Origin: Bradyrhizobium tropiciagri
GTDB taxonomy: Bacteria > Pseudomonadota > Alphaproteobacteria > Rhizobiales > Xanthobacteraceae
NCBI RefSeq assembly: GCF_001189845.1
Contig: NZ_LFLZ01000020.1
Coordinates: 62,001-126,000 of the forward strand
DNA: 64,000 nucleotides
Direction: 5' to 3'
How positions within the stretch are numbered: position 1 is the first letter of the stretch; each line of letters begins with the position of its first letter. The position numbers and the translations under genes are program-made. The notes under the pieces were generated by a model. The model searched no databases, was not told the DNA's origin, and saw nothing but the letters and a program-made list of their open reading frames with translations. Below are positions 52,771 to 62,980 of this stretch, one piece after another.

Positions 52771-53618
52771 TTAGCGCCGGGTGAGCGGCACCAGGGTCGG
52801 GTTGCCGAACGGATCGAGTTGCTGCTGCTGAACGGCCTGCCGGACCACCGGCCGCGCGCGAACGATCCGCCGCCGTTCCTTGCGACGTGCCGGCTTGCTG
52901 GTCGCATTGTGCTCCGGCTTCTTCGCCTCTGCGGCCTTCGGCGCCGCCGGCGCTTCAACGACAACTTCCGGTCCGCCCAACGTTGCGATCCTGGTCGCGG
53001 CTGCGATCGCCTCGGGTGACGGTGGCGATGCCGGCTCCGGCGCAACCATCGCTGGTGCCGGTGGAGCAGGCGTGGGCTCGCTGGTTGCAGCAGATGGATC
53101 GGCCACTGCGGCGACTTGGCTTCGGCAGGAGCCGGTGCCGCTTCGGTTGCGGCCGGTGTCAGCTGCGATGCCGGCGACGGATCTGGGGTCGGAGGCTGCG
53201 GAACGATCTCGGTGGATTGCGCCGGTGCGGGCGCCTCCACGGCTTGCGGTTCGGCCCTGGGGGTGGCGGGCGGCGGCGCATCATCCGCCTTCACCGCGGC
53301 GAGCTTCTTCGGCTCGGCAGCAGGGGTCTCCGCAGGAGCGGCCGGTTCAGACACGGCCGGTTCGGCTGCGGTCGAGGGAGCGGGAACGTCGGTCGTCGTC
53401 TTGTCCGCGGCGGGCTGATCGACCCGCACCATGGCGAGCACCGGCGGCGGGGTCTCTGGCTGCTGCGCGAACTGCGGCTCGGGCGGGGCCCGGCGGGCCG
53501 GAATGCTGGCGAATTCCTCATGCGCCGCGCGAAACAGCGCGGCGGCCCCTAACCCGAACACCAGGAGCGATATCGCCAGCACGATCGCGGCGAACAGGAA
53601 ACGAAGGCCGGGGAGCAT
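52771..53618 (-). CDS. Membrane-anchored Ala/Pro-rich protein of unknown function, frame broken by one base
   Basis: About 282 residues after correction. The N-terminus MLPGLRFLFAAIVLAISLLV is a single membrane anchor. The rest is low-complexity Ala/Pro/Glu-rich sequence up to a basic C-terminus (KPARRKERRRIVRARPVVRQ). The composition pattern switches frame near 53106. One added base joins AEAKSP to VADPSAATSEPTP. I do not recognise a domain. It is likely a periplasmic spacer or cell-wall-associated protein. It faces away from the L,D-transpeptidase gene. Confidence 0.65.
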
Positions 53619-53946
53619 GGGCGCGGGTTCCCCCTTCTGCGGGAGGGTCTTTGATGTCGAGGGAACGCGGTGACCACACAAGAAAGCCGGCGTCGCGAAC
53701 GCGAATCAGGCCGATTCGAAGATATCGCAACCCCCGGAGACTGTTTGTTACAAAATGCGGGTGATTGATGACTTTGGGCACGTGGACAAACAATCCCGAC
53801 CCATGAGACATCTTTGCCGCAGCGTTGACGGCAAATCACAAATGCCCGAAATAGCCCGGATTTCGCGGATTTGTCTTGAATGCGCCGCTATCTTCCTGCA
53901 TTGGGCCGTTAACAGTCCGGTGTGGCTTGGGGACTATAATAGAGCA
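53619..53946. promoter_or_regulatory. Divergent intergenic region with a TATAAT box at the transpeptidase start
   Basis: No gene seen in these 328 bp. TATAAT at 53935-53940 ends six bases before the ATG at 53947, which would place transcription start at the start codon. A matching -35 is weak (TTAACA at 53909-53914, 20-bp spacing). The long upstream frame from 53755 has no ribosome site. Confidence 0.45.
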
Positions 53947-55188
53947 ATGATGATCAACCGCATTCTGACGATTTGCGCTGCCGCGGCTCTCGGCCTGGCA
54001 GGAACTTCGCTTGCGCATGCGCAGCAGGGTTATCCGGCCCCCCAGGGCACTGGCTATTCGACAGCGCCCCAGCCCTATCCGCAGGGCAGCATGCCGGATT
54101 TCGACGCCCTCAACGACGATGAAGATGCGCCGCGCAGTTCGGCCGCGCTGCCGCCGCCGGGCCCGGTGATGTCGCCGGACGACCCGCGCTATGGCCGCCC
54201 GATGAATGCGCCGGCCTATTCCGATCGTGGTGCGCCGTCTGGTCCCGTGATGTCGCCGGACGATCCGCGCTACGGGCGTCCGATGAACGCTCCTCCGGTC
54301 TACTCCGACCGCGGTGCGCCGACCGGCCCCGTGATGTCGCCCGATGATCCGCGCTATGGCCGTCCGATGGGGCCGCCGCCGGTGATCTATGGCGATCGTC
54401 CGGGCGCGCAGCAGGCCAATCGCGACAATGGTGTTCCGGCCGCAGGCGTGTCCTATGGCGACGACCGCGGCGGCATGCGTCCGCCCGAGGGCGTCACCGG
54501 CGCCGTGCCGCGGCAGCAGGCCCCGGTCGATGCCAATGGCAAGCCGGTGCAGATCGCCGCGCTGCCGCCGGACGAGCAGCCGGAAGACGGCCCCGCGCAA
54601 CTGGCCCCGAACCTGCGTCGCCAGGAAGTGGCGTTCGCGACCAAGGAGCCGGCCGGCACGATCGTGGTCGATACGGCCAACACCTACCTCTACTACATCC
54701 TGGGCAATGGCCGGGCGGTCCGTTACGGCGTCCGCGTCGGCCGCGACGGCTTCACTTGGACCGGCGTGCAGAAGATCACCCGCAAGGCCGAGTGGCCGGA
54801 CTGGCATCCGCCGACCGAGATGATCGAGCGCCAGCCCTACCTGCCGCGCTTCATGGCTGGCGGACCCGGCAACCCGCTCGGCGCCCGCGCGATGTATCTC
54901 GGCTCGACCGTGTACCGCATTCACGGCACCAACCAGCCGTCGACCATCGGCAAGTTCGTCTCGTCGGGCTGCATCGGCATGCTGAACGAGGACGTCTCGG
55001 ATCTGTTTGAACGCGCCAAGGTCGGCACCCGCGTGGTCGTGCTGCCCGGTGGCCCGCCGCCGGGAACGACGACGGCATCCGCAGCGCCGGCGAACCCGAT
55101 GGCCCCCGCGCAGGCTCAGGCCGCGCCGCTGCCGGGCACGCAGCCGACTTCGGTGCAGCCGCTGCCCGCGCCGGTCACGGTGCGCTAG
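53947..55188 (+). CDS. L,D-transpeptidase (YkuD) with N-terminal tandem repeats
   Basis: A 413-residue exported protein. A signal peptide (INRILTICAAAALGLAGTSLA) is followed by three tandem repeats of about 27-28 residues (GPVMSPDDPRYGRPM, then a Pro/Tyr/Ser/Asp linker). A YkuD catalytic domain (about 240-375) with HGTNQPSTIGKFVSSGCIGM follows, then a Pro/Ala-rich tail. The catalytic Cys and the upstream His are present, but the usual HGCIRM reads SGCIGM, with Gly where Arg is expected. YkuD enzymes form 3-3 peptidoglycan cross-links or attach proteins. A bidirectional terminator follows. Confidence 0.9.
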   Translation: MMINRILTICAAAALGLAGTSLAHAQQGYPAPQGTGYSTAPQPYPQGSMPDFDALNDDEDAPRSSAALPPPGPVMSPDDPRYGRPMNAPAYSDRGAPSGPVMSPDDPRYGRPMNAPPVYSDRGAPTGPVMSPDDPRYGRPMGPPPVIYGDRPGAQQANRDNGVPAAGVSYGDDRGGMRPPEGVTGAVPRQQAPVDANGKPVQIAALPPDEQPEDGPAQLAPNLRRQEVAFATKEPAGTIVVDTANTYLYYILGNGRAVRYGVRVGRDGFTWTGVQKITRKAEWPDWHPPTEMIERQPYLPRFMAGGPGNPLGARAMYLGSTVYRIHGTNQPSTIGKFVSSGCIGMLNEDVSDLFERAKVGTRVVVLPGGPPPGTTTASAAPANPMAPAQAQAAPLPGTQPTSVQPLPAPVTVR

Positions 55189-55210
55189 GCCACCTGCGAA
55201 CTCATCATTG

Positions 55211-55240
55211 AAAAAGGCGCGCCAACAGCGCGCCTTTTTT
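55211..55240. terminator. Bidirectional terminator between converging genes
   Basis: AAAAAGGCGCGC-CAACA-GCGCGCCTTTTTT: an 8-bp GC stem flanked by A- and T-runs, 22 bp after the transpeptidase stop and 17 bp before the converging dehydrogenase stop. Confidence 0.92.
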
Positions 55241-55257
55241 GTTGCCGGTGCCCGATC

Positions 55258-56232
55258 TCAGGCGATCCGGCGCGGAGGCTCGCTGCCCTCGGTGAACGCA
55301 TCGATGCATTCGACCATCTGCTGATAGTGCGCTTGAAGGCTCTCGCGCGTCGCATAACCGAGGTGCGGTGTGATCACGACGTTGTCGAGCTTGCGGAGCG
55401 GGTGATCCGTCGGCAGCGGCTCGGCCGAGAACACGTCGATGCCGGCGCCGGCGATTGACTTCTCGCGCAGCGCGGCAAGCAGTGCATCCTCGTCGACGAT
55501 CGGCCCGCGCGCGGTGTTGACGAGATAGGCCGATGGCTTCATCCGGGCGAGATCGGCGGCGCCGACCAGTCCGCGCGAGCGCGGGCTCAGCACGACATGG
55601 ATGGTGATGATGTCTGATGTCGCGAACAGATCGTCCTTGCTGGCGTAGCCGACGCCGGCCTCCTTGCACCTCTCCGGCGTCAGGTTGGGGCTCCAGGCGA
55701 TCACGTTCATGCCGAACACCTTGGCCATGCCGGCGACCTTGCTGCCGAGCTTGCCGAGGCCGATGATGCCGAGCGTCTTGCCCTCGATCTCGGTGCCGGC
55801 AAAGGTTTGCCACGGCTCGCCGGCATGCATCCGCGCATTCTCGCGGCCGATGCCGCGGGTCAATTCCAGGATCAGGCCCATGGTCAGCGGCGCGGTGGGG
55901 TCACGGCTGTATTGGGTGCCGCACAGCACCACCTGCCTAGCTTTGGCGGCGTCCATATCGATCGCGGCGTTGCGCATGCCCGACGTGATCAGGAGCTTCA
56001 GCTTGGGCAGCGCATCGAACAGGCTCTTCGGGAACGCCGTGCGCTCGCGCATCGCGCAGATGATTTCGAAATCCTTCAGTTGGCCTGCTGCTTCGGCTTC
56101 GCTCACGAACGGCTTGTCGAACACGGTGACCTCGACGCGATCCTCGACCTGTGGCCAGTCCGCCAGCGAGAGCGCGATGTCGAAATAGTCGTCGAGGATT
56201 GCACAGCGGAGCCGCGTCATCGGAAGGTCCAT
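55258..56232 (-). CDS. D-2-hydroxyacid dehydrogenase family protein
   Basis: A 324-residue NAD-dependent dehydrogenase. The dinucleotide motif GKTLGIIGLGKLGSKVA is near residues 150-166. The catalytic Arg lies in NTARGPIVDEDAL, the Glu in the segment before EPLP, and the His in ITPHLGYATRES. It reduces or oxidises a 2-hydroxy or 2-keto acid; the substrate is unknown. Starts at 56232 or 56220 are both possible (MDLPMTRLRCAIL), and neither has a clear ribosome site. Confidence 0.9.
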   Translation of the reverse strand: MDLPMTRLRCAILDDYFDIALSLADWPQVEDRVEVTVFDKPFVSEAEAAGQLKDFEIICAMRERTAFPKSLFDALPKLKLLITSGMRNAAIDMDAAKARQVVLCGTQYSRDPTAPLTMGLILELTRGIGRENARMHAGEPWQTFAGTEIEGKTLGIIGLGKLGSKVAGMAKVFGMNVIAWSPNLTPERCKEAGVGYASKDDLFATSDIITIHVVLSPRSRGLVGAADLARMKPSAYLVNTARGPIVDEDALLAALREKSIAGAGIDVFSAEPLPTDHPLRKLDNVVITPHLGYATRESLQAHYQQMVECIDAFTEGSEPPRRIA

Positions 56233-56344
56233 TCAGGGTGAGGGCAACGGCAGAAAATCGACCGTCGAGATCCCTAATGGTTGCGCGCAATCGGCAGGCG
56301 CGCAAGCGGCCGCGGTTTCAAAAAAGCGGCGATTGCTACCAAGC

Positions 56345-56587
56345 TCAGGACGGCTTGCGCGCCTTCGGGGTGCGGATATCGGCGAGCATTGACCGGACTG
56401 CCGGCGACAACGCCATCTGCTTGGCGCGGCAGGCCGGGCCCGGGCCGCGCATATAATGCAGTTCCGGCCGGTAGGGATTGAAAGCCTTGACGGCGAAGGC
56501 CCGCCAGAAGGCGCGGAATTCGGCGAACAGCGTCGCCTCGGATTTGGTCACCGGGCGCGAAAGCGGTGCTGAAATGATGGTAGCCAT
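56345..56587 (-). CDS. Small protein of unknown function
   Basis: An 80-residue frame with GAGG eight bases before its ATG and typical codon use. The sequence (VTKSEATLFAEFRAFWRAFA, then NPYRPELHYMRGPGPACRAK) is basic and aromatic with two Cys or fewer. I recognise no family. It is separated from ettA by 274 bp in which I see no gene. Confidence 0.6.
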   Translation of the reverse strand: MATIISAPLSRPVTKSEATLFAEFRAFWRAFAVKAFNPYRPELHYMRGPGPACRAKQMALSPAVRSMLADIRTPKARKPS

Positions 56588-56861
56588 GACGTGGCCTCAA
56601 CTGTTTTGGTCGCGGTTCTGCCGCGAAAATCGCCGTTTTTCGGCGTTGCAGACGAGTTTTGGCCTGATTTATTAAAAGATGGTTTCAATTGTCGTGATTC
56701 GGCGCTCACATGGTGTCGAACCCGTAATCACCCGTGGCCAATGGACAGAACGTGGTGAACGGATTGAAAACGCCCGCCCCGCGGTTGCGCTTTCGGGGGC
56801 CGGCCGTTACATCGGCGGCAGCAAAATTTCCTCTAAATCGGATCAATTCCAGGGACAGCGG

Positions 56862-58510
<1,649 letters not shown>

Positions 58511-58523
58511 TCGGTTCGAGCGG

Positions 58524-58556
58524 TCGAGCGCGGCGATCGTGCCGCGTTCGACTGTT
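58524..58556 (+). terminator. Hairpin after ettA
   Basis: TCGAGCGCGGC (58524-58534) pairs imperfectly with GCCGCGTTCGA (58541-58551), then CTGTTCCTTG. The stem is strong and the T-run is short. Confidence 0.6.
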
Positions 58557-58676
58557 CCTTGTTTGCAGGATCGTGACGGCATCGCGGCGCAATCTGCGGC
58601 CAGTTGTCGCTTTTCAAGCGCGCGGGATTGCGTAGATAGAGCGCTCCCGCAAATCGAATCCTGCGAGCACTCCAAC

Positions 58677-59261
58677 ATGTCCGCTATTTCCGAGGCGCGC
58701 GCGCCCCTCAAGGGCCGGTCGCTGCGTCCCGTTCCCATGCTGATCTTCGGATCGCGCTGGCTGCAATTGCCGCTCTATGTCGGCCTGATCATCGCCCAGG
58801 GCGTCTATGTGGTGCTGTTCCTGAAGGAACTGTGGCACCTGTTCGCCCATGCGTTCGATTTCAGCGAGCAGCAAATCATGCTGGCCGTCCTCGGCCTGAT
58901 CGACGTCGTCATGATCTCGAACCTCTTGGTGATGGTGATCGTCGGCGGCTACGAGACCTTCGTGTCGCGCCTCAATCTGCAGGGACATCCCGACGAGCCG
59001 GAATGGCTCAGCCACGTCAATGCCAGCGTGCTGAAGATCAAGCTGGCGATGGCGATCATCGGCATCTCCTCGATCCATCTGCTGCGCACCTTCATCGAGG
59101 CCGGTGCGCTGTCGTCAGGCAAGGGCAACTACACCGAGACCGGCGTGATGTGGCAGACCATCATCCACTGCGTCTTCATCCTGTCGGCCATCGGCATCGC
59201 CATCGTCGACAAGCTGTCGAACGACTCGATCGAGGGCGCCAAGCAGCAGTCCGGGCACTAG
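58677..59261 (+). CDS. YqhA family (UPF0114) membrane protein
   Basis: A 194-residue protein with four membrane segments (about residues 30-55, 72-95, 118-140, 160-182). The family-typical IDVVMISNLLVMVIVGGYETFVSRL is followed by HPDEPEWLSHVNASVLKIKLA. Function is unknown. The ATG at 58677 is chosen by alignment to the conserved core; the earlier part of the frame lies over the ettA terminator. Confidence 0.88.
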   Translation: MSAISEARAPLKGRSLRPVPMLIFGSRWLQLPLYVGLIIAQGVYVVLFLKELWHLFAHAFDFSEQQIMLAVLGLIDVVMISNLLVMVIVGGYETFVSRLNLQGHPDEPEWLSHVNASVLKIKLAMAIIGISSIHLLRTFIEAGALSSGKGNYTETGVMWQTIIHCVFILSAIGIAIVDKLSNDSIEGAKQQSGH

Positions 59262-59304
59262 AGCGTGATGAGATGAGGTTTGAACTGGATTGGCAGCGCA
59301 GGTC

Positions 59305-59329
59305 CACCTCTCCCCAATGGGGAGAGGTG
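59305..59329. repeat. Short family F palindrome inside degenerate outer arms
   Basis: CACCTCTCCCC-AAT-GGGGAGAGGTG with outer arms GTTTGAACTGGATTGG and GATTCAATCCAAATTCACG that resemble those at 52558. It separates converging genes and may act as a terminator. Confidence 0.75.
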
Positions 59330-59390
59330 AAGCAAGTGCGCAGCCTGATTCAATCCAAATTCACGATCCACTTGGGATGTTAGCGCGGCG

Positions 59391-60482
59391 TCACCGCGCC
59401 GCGCGTGAGCCGAACAAGGCCGGCGCGGATCGGCCGAGCCATTCGGGGATCTGCGCCGCGCCACGCGGAAATCCGCGGGCCATGGCAAGGATGAACGCGC
59501 TCTGCCAGACGCCGAACAGCACGAGCCAGCCGAGCAAGGTCGGCAGCCTGACGATTGCGCCGTAAATGGTTCCGGCCGCGATGGCGGCGATCCAGGTCAC
59601 CACGACGCTGTCGATCCGCCTGAACGCGGGGTTGGTCAGCAGCACGCCGAGAATGGTGATCGCTCCGCCGACCGCGCCGCCGATGCCGCCGATCAGGTAA
59701 CCCATCAACGGATTGTTGCCGAGCGTCTCGGTGATCTGCGCCGGGCTCGCGGCATTGCCGTCGGCCGGGACGGTCTTGGCATATTGGCCGAGCGCCTGAA
59801 GCGTGACCGCGCTCGCATCATAGGCCGCGATCCAGGCCGCGGTCGTGATTGCGACCACCAGCGCCAGCTGAAACCGGTCCTTCGCGCCAAACATGACATT
59901 GCAGGTCGCGATCGCCGCGCCGAAGATCACCCCGGGCAGGATCGTGATCCCGCCTGCGTCGGAGACGACGAACGAATATTGCAGGACGTTGAGCGCATAG
60001 GTCGTGACCAGGCTGCACACGATGGCGGAGGCCAGCGCCAGCACGAGGAACGGCAGGTTCGGCTGCCCGCGCGACTGCTCGCTCTTGGCCTCCAGCATGC
60101 GATCCACCGCGGCGCGCGTCTCGGCGGCGGCGCTGCCCTGCGGCTCCAGGATCGTGACCGCCTTGAGATAGGTCGGAACCTGGTCGAGCGGGGTCGGCGC
60201 CATCATCACCGGCAGCACGCGATTGCTCGGGTTCGGCCATTTGCTGCGGGCAAAGGCGAGCTCGCTCAAGGTGTAACGGCCCTTGGTCACCGATTCCGGT
60301 GAGATCAGGAACACCATAAAATCGCTGCTTTCGATGGCTTTTTCGACGCGCGCATCGAAGCTGTCGCCCGGCGGGAGATCGTCGTGCGAAAAGAAAACGT
60401 CATGGTCGCAATTGCGCAGGGACTGAGCGATGTTGTCAGCCTGCGATTCCAATTCGGAGGGAAATGACAAAAATATGCGCAT
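59391..60482 (-). CDS. TIR-domain protein with six C-terminal membrane helices
   Basis: A 363-residue protein. Residues 1-130 form a TIR domain: first strand MRIFLSFPSE, the loop DVFFSHDDLPPGDSFDARVEKAIESS, strand DFMVFLISPES, then YTLSELAFA with Glu74 where TIR NADases have their catalytic Glu. Residues 144-335 hold about six hydrophobic helices, including Gly-rich pairs. A membrane-tethered TIR NADase suggests a toxic effector of an abortive-infection type, but no sensor gene is adjacent, so this is inference. The ATG at 60482 is chosen; a GTG at 60497 adds five residues. It is divergent from a lytic transglycosylase. Confidence 0.82.
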   Translation of the reverse strand: MRIFLSFPSELESQADNIAQSLRNCDHDVFFSHDDLPPGDSFDARVEKAIESSDFMVFLISPESVTKGRYTLSELAFARSKWPNPSNRVLPVMMAPTPLDQVPTYLKAVTILEPQGSAAAETRAAVDRMLEAKSEQSRGQPNLPFLVLALASAIVCSLVTTYALNVLQYSFVVSDAGGITILPGVIFGAAIATCNVMFGAKDRFQLALVVAITTAAWIAAYDASAVTLQALGQYAKTVPADGNAASPAQITETLGNNPLMGYLIGGIGGAVGGAITILGVLLTNPAFRRIDSVVVTWIAAIAAGTIYGAIVRLPTLLGWLVLFGVWQSAFILAMARGFPRGAAQIPEWLGRSAPALFGSRAAR

Positions 60483-60564
60483 GGCAAAACTTACCACTCA
60501 GAATTGAATTCTGACATTGCCGAATCCACGTTGCAATGCCTGTTTCCGCGGGGTGAGATCGATC

Positions 60565-61797
60565 ATGAAATGGCCAGCTACCATCGTCGCATTCGCGCTG
60601 TTGCTTTGTGCGCCGCTGCAGCGGCCGGCATATGCCGCCGATGCCGCGTTCACCCAGTTCATCGCCTCGCTGTGGCCCGAGGCCAAGGCGGCCGGCGTGT
60701 CGCGTGAAACCTTCGATCGCGAGACGCGCTCCCTCGAGCCCGACTACAAGCTGCCCGATCTGATCCTGCCGGGACGTCCCAAGACCGGCGCGCCGGCGCA
60801 GGCCGAGTTCGTGCAGGTGCCGGCCGACTACATCAGGGAAGCCTCGATCGCGCGGCTCGCCGCCGAGGGACAGCGGCTGTTGCAGAAGTATCGCTCGTCG
60901 CTCGATGCGATCGAGAAGCGGTTCGGCGTTCCCCCGACGATCGTGCTGGCGATCTGGGGCCGCGAGACCGACTATGGCCGCTACTCGCTGCCTTACGACA
61001 CGCTGCGCGTGGTGGCGACGCAGGCCTATGTCGGCCGCCGCAAGGATCAGTATCGCACCGAGTTCATCCTCGCGCTGAAGATCCTCAGTGAGGGTGCGGT
61101 GACGCGCAAGGAGATGCGCTCGTCCTGGGCCGGGGCGACCGGCTACACCCAGTTCCTGCCGTCGGAGTATTACAAGCACGGCGTCGACCTCGACGGCGAC
61201 GGCAAGGTCGACATCTGGCACTCGGTGCCGGACGCGCTCGCTTCCGCCGCGCAGCAGCTCGTCAACAAGGGCTGGCAGCCCGGCGTGCGCTGGGCCTACG
61301 AGGTCACGGCACCCGCCAATGCCGACTGCACGATGGGCGTGCCCGAAGTGACAAAGCCGATCAGCCAGTGGCTGCGGGCGGGCTTCGTGCCGGTGCGGGG
61401 GCAGAAGCTCAGCGCCACCGAGCAGGCCCAATCGGCCTCGCTATTGCAGCCGGAAGGCATCTACGGTCCGGCCTTCCTGACCACGCCGAACTACTTCGTG
61501 ATCAAGGAGTACAATTTCTCCGATCTCTACGTGTTGTTCGTCGGCCATCTCGCCGACCGCATGACGAGCCCGCAGCCGTTCGCGACGCCATGGTCGGCGT
61601 CCAAGCAGCTCCGCTCCGCCGACGTCGAGGCGATGCAGCAGCAGCTGACGAAGATCGGCCTCTACAAGGACAAGCTCGACGGCAAGGCCGGGATGCAGAC
61701 CCGCGCGGCGCTCGGCGCCTATCAGAAGCAGGCCGGGTTGAAGGTCGACTGCTGGCCGAGCGAGGCGGTATTGCGCGCGATGAACGGGCAGCGCTGA
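60565..61797 (+). CDS. Lytic murein transglycosylase, MltB type, with peptidoglycan-binding domain
   Basis: A 410-residue exported enzyme: signal peptide (WPATIVAFALLLCAPLQRPA), catalytic domain with IWGRETDYGRYSLPYDTLR, whose Glu is the likely catalytic acid, and SSWAGATGYTQFLPSEYY. A C-terminal PG_binding_1 domain (VEAMQQQLTKIGLYKDKLDG...GAYQKQAGLKVD) follows. It cleaves glycan strands to give anhydromuramyl ends. The ATG at 60565 opens the signal peptide. Confidence 0.93.
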   Translation: MKWPATIVAFALLLCAPLQRPAYAADAAFTQFIASLWPEAKAAGVSRETFDRETRSLEPDYKLPDLILPGRPKTGAPAQAEFVQVPADYIREASIARLAAEGQRLLQKYRSSLDAIEKRFGVPPTIVLAIWGRETDYGRYSLPYDTLRVVATQAYVGRRKDQYRTEFILALKILSEGAVTRKEMRSSWAGATGYTQFLPSEYYKHGVDLDGDGKVDIWHSVPDALASAAQQLVNKGWQPGVRWAYEVTAPANADCTMGVPEVTKPISQWLRAGFVPVRGQKLSATEQAQSASLLQPEGIYGPAFLTTPNYFVIKEYNFSDLYVLFVGHLADRMTSPQPFATPWSASKQLRSADVEAMQQQLTKIGLYKDKLDGKAGMQTRAALGAYQKQAGLKVDCWPSEAVLRAMNGQR

Positions 61798-61826
61798 GTC
61801 CGAGGTCCGCTCGGTGACGCAAAACA

Positions 61827-61853
61827 AAAACCCGGCCGAAAGGCCGGGTTTTC
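61827..61853. terminator. Bidirectional terminator between converging genes
   Basis: AAAACCCGGCC-GAAA-GGCCGGGTTTT: an 11-bp stem with a stable GAAA loop and A/T runs on each side, 30 bp past the transglycosylase stop and 30 bp before the converging stop at 61883. Confidence 0.93.
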
Positions 61854-61882
61854 GAGTGTGATGCTGAAACCGTGTCGGTCGA

Positions 61883-62167
61883 TCAGTCGCAAACCTGGAC
61901 GCGACGGAAGCGCCAGCCGTAGCCGTCCCAGAAGCGCTCACGAACCCAGCGGCACGGAGCTTCTTCGACGTAAACAGGCGCCGGTGCAACATAGACCGGG
62001 GCCGGACGGGCGCCTGCGATCGCGCCGCCGAGCAGGGCGCCGCCGATCAGGCCGCCGGCAACGCCGGCCGCGACGGCGCCGCCGTCACCAGCCTTGGCAG
62101 CCGGAGCAACCGCCAGCGAACCGGCAATCGTGGTAACGGCAACGAGGGCAGCTAAAGTCTTCTTCAT
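61883..62167 (-). CDS. Small exported glycine-zipper protein, copy 1
   Basis: A 94-residue protein. A signal peptide (KKTLAALVAVTTIAGSLAVA) is followed by a Gly-zipper segment AGVAGGLIGGALLGGAIAG, then PAPVYVAP repeats and an aromatic/basic end RERFWDGYGWRFRRVQVCD with two Cys. The ending is shared with the gene at 62404, so the two are paralogues. The glycine zipper suggests membrane insertion or oligomer formation in the envelope. Function unknown. Confidence 0.85.
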   Translation of the reverse strand: MKKTLAALVAVTTIAGSLAVAPAAKAGDGGAVAAGVAGGLIGGALLGGAIAGARPAPVYVAPAPVYVEEAPCRWVRERFWDGYGWRFRRVQVCD

Positions 62168-62338
62168 GTCTTTGGCTCTCCTGGAAGGTGGTGGCGTCGT
62201 GGTTCGACGCCGGGTTTAGGTGACTCGCACGCTGATCTCGAACTGCTGTCTTGCTAAACAGCGCAGAACAGTCAACCGAAAGTAAACGCCCGCAGGCTCA
62301 TCGCGCAGAAAAGCGGTTTTTTCTGGCCATCTACAGCC

Positions 62339-62374
62339 GATGTCCCGGACAAACAGTCGGTTTTCCGGGACATC
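62339..62374 (-). terminator. Hairpin downstream of the second glycine-zipper gene
   Basis: GATGTCCCGG (62339-62348) and CCGGGACATC (62365-62374) form a perfect 10-bp stem 30 bp after the minus-strand stop at 62404. No T-run follows on that strand. Confidence 0.6.
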
Positions 62375-62403
62375 TGGTTCGAATTAATCGAGATGAATGG
62401 CGA

Positions 62404-62709
62404 TCAATCGCAAACGCGGACGCGGCGAACGCGCCAGGTGTAGCCGTCCCAGAACCGCTGGCGCTGCCAGAAGCAATCGGGACCGTAGCCGGGCTCGGCG
62501 ACATAGGCCGGACCGGGTGCGTAGTAGCCATAGCCGGGACCGTAATAGCCGTTTTGCGAAGCGATCGCGCCGCCGACGATGGCGCCACCGATCAATCCCG
62601 CAGCGACGCCTGCGGCGACACCGCGTTGTGCCTGGGCGGGGGCGGGCACCGCCACAGCCGAAACCGCCAGAGTGGCGGCGGCGCAAAGCGCCAGCAATGT
62701 CTTCTTCAT
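62404..62709 (-). CDS. Small exported glycine-zipper protein, copy 2
   Basis: A 101-residue paralogue of the gene at 61883: signal peptide (KKTLLALCAAATLAVSAVAV), Gly-zipper AAGVAAGLIGGAIVGGAIA, Tyr/Gly/Pro-rich middle (GYYGPGYGYYAPG) and an ending RQRFWDGYTWRVRRVRVCD. AGGTGAGG lies just before the ATG. The shared FWDGY-W-R-RRV-VCD tail with a final Cys is the most conserved part and may be a binding or disulfide module. Confidence 0.87.
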   Translation of the reverse strand: MKKTLLALCAAATLAVSAVAVPAPAQAQRGVAAGVAAGLIGGAIVGGAIASQNGYYGPGYGYYAPGPAYVAEPGYGPDCFWQRQRFWDGYTWRVRRVRVCD

Positions 62710-62963
62710 GACCTCACCTTTCTCACGGGAGCAGGGACAGCGTGCGTTGGCGATCTGTCTCGTCTGAGGGTTCCATATTCCGCTTGAATGATCAATGAAC
62801 GACGCTGCCGTATTCGCGACCAAATGCTTGCAGCTTTTGGCATATCTTGCAACGCACAAGCCCGTCGTGCCGCAGTGAAGCGGTGGCTGTGCCGAGCGAA
62901 GCCGGATTGGGCCGGTAGAGCCGCCGGGCAGGTTTCCTATTCCCGGAAGGGCGGCGCGGCCGA

Positions 62964-62980
62964 TTTAGATTCATTCCAAT
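62964..62980. promoter_or_regulatory. Degenerate Irr box (ICE) upstream of bfd
   Basis: TTTAGATTCATTCCAAT matches the perfect box before bfr (63535) in 13 of 17 positions and lies 115 bp before the bfd ATG. The iron control element bound by Irr in Bradyrhizobium has the pattern TTTAGAA-N3-TTCTAAA. No other gene was seen in 62710-63094. Confidence 0.5.

Noticed and set aside
54150..54390. Regular repeats that could suggest a CRISPR-like array
   Set aside because: They are in frame inside the transpeptidase gene and encode Pro/Asp/Tyr-rich protein repeats; spacers are not unique.
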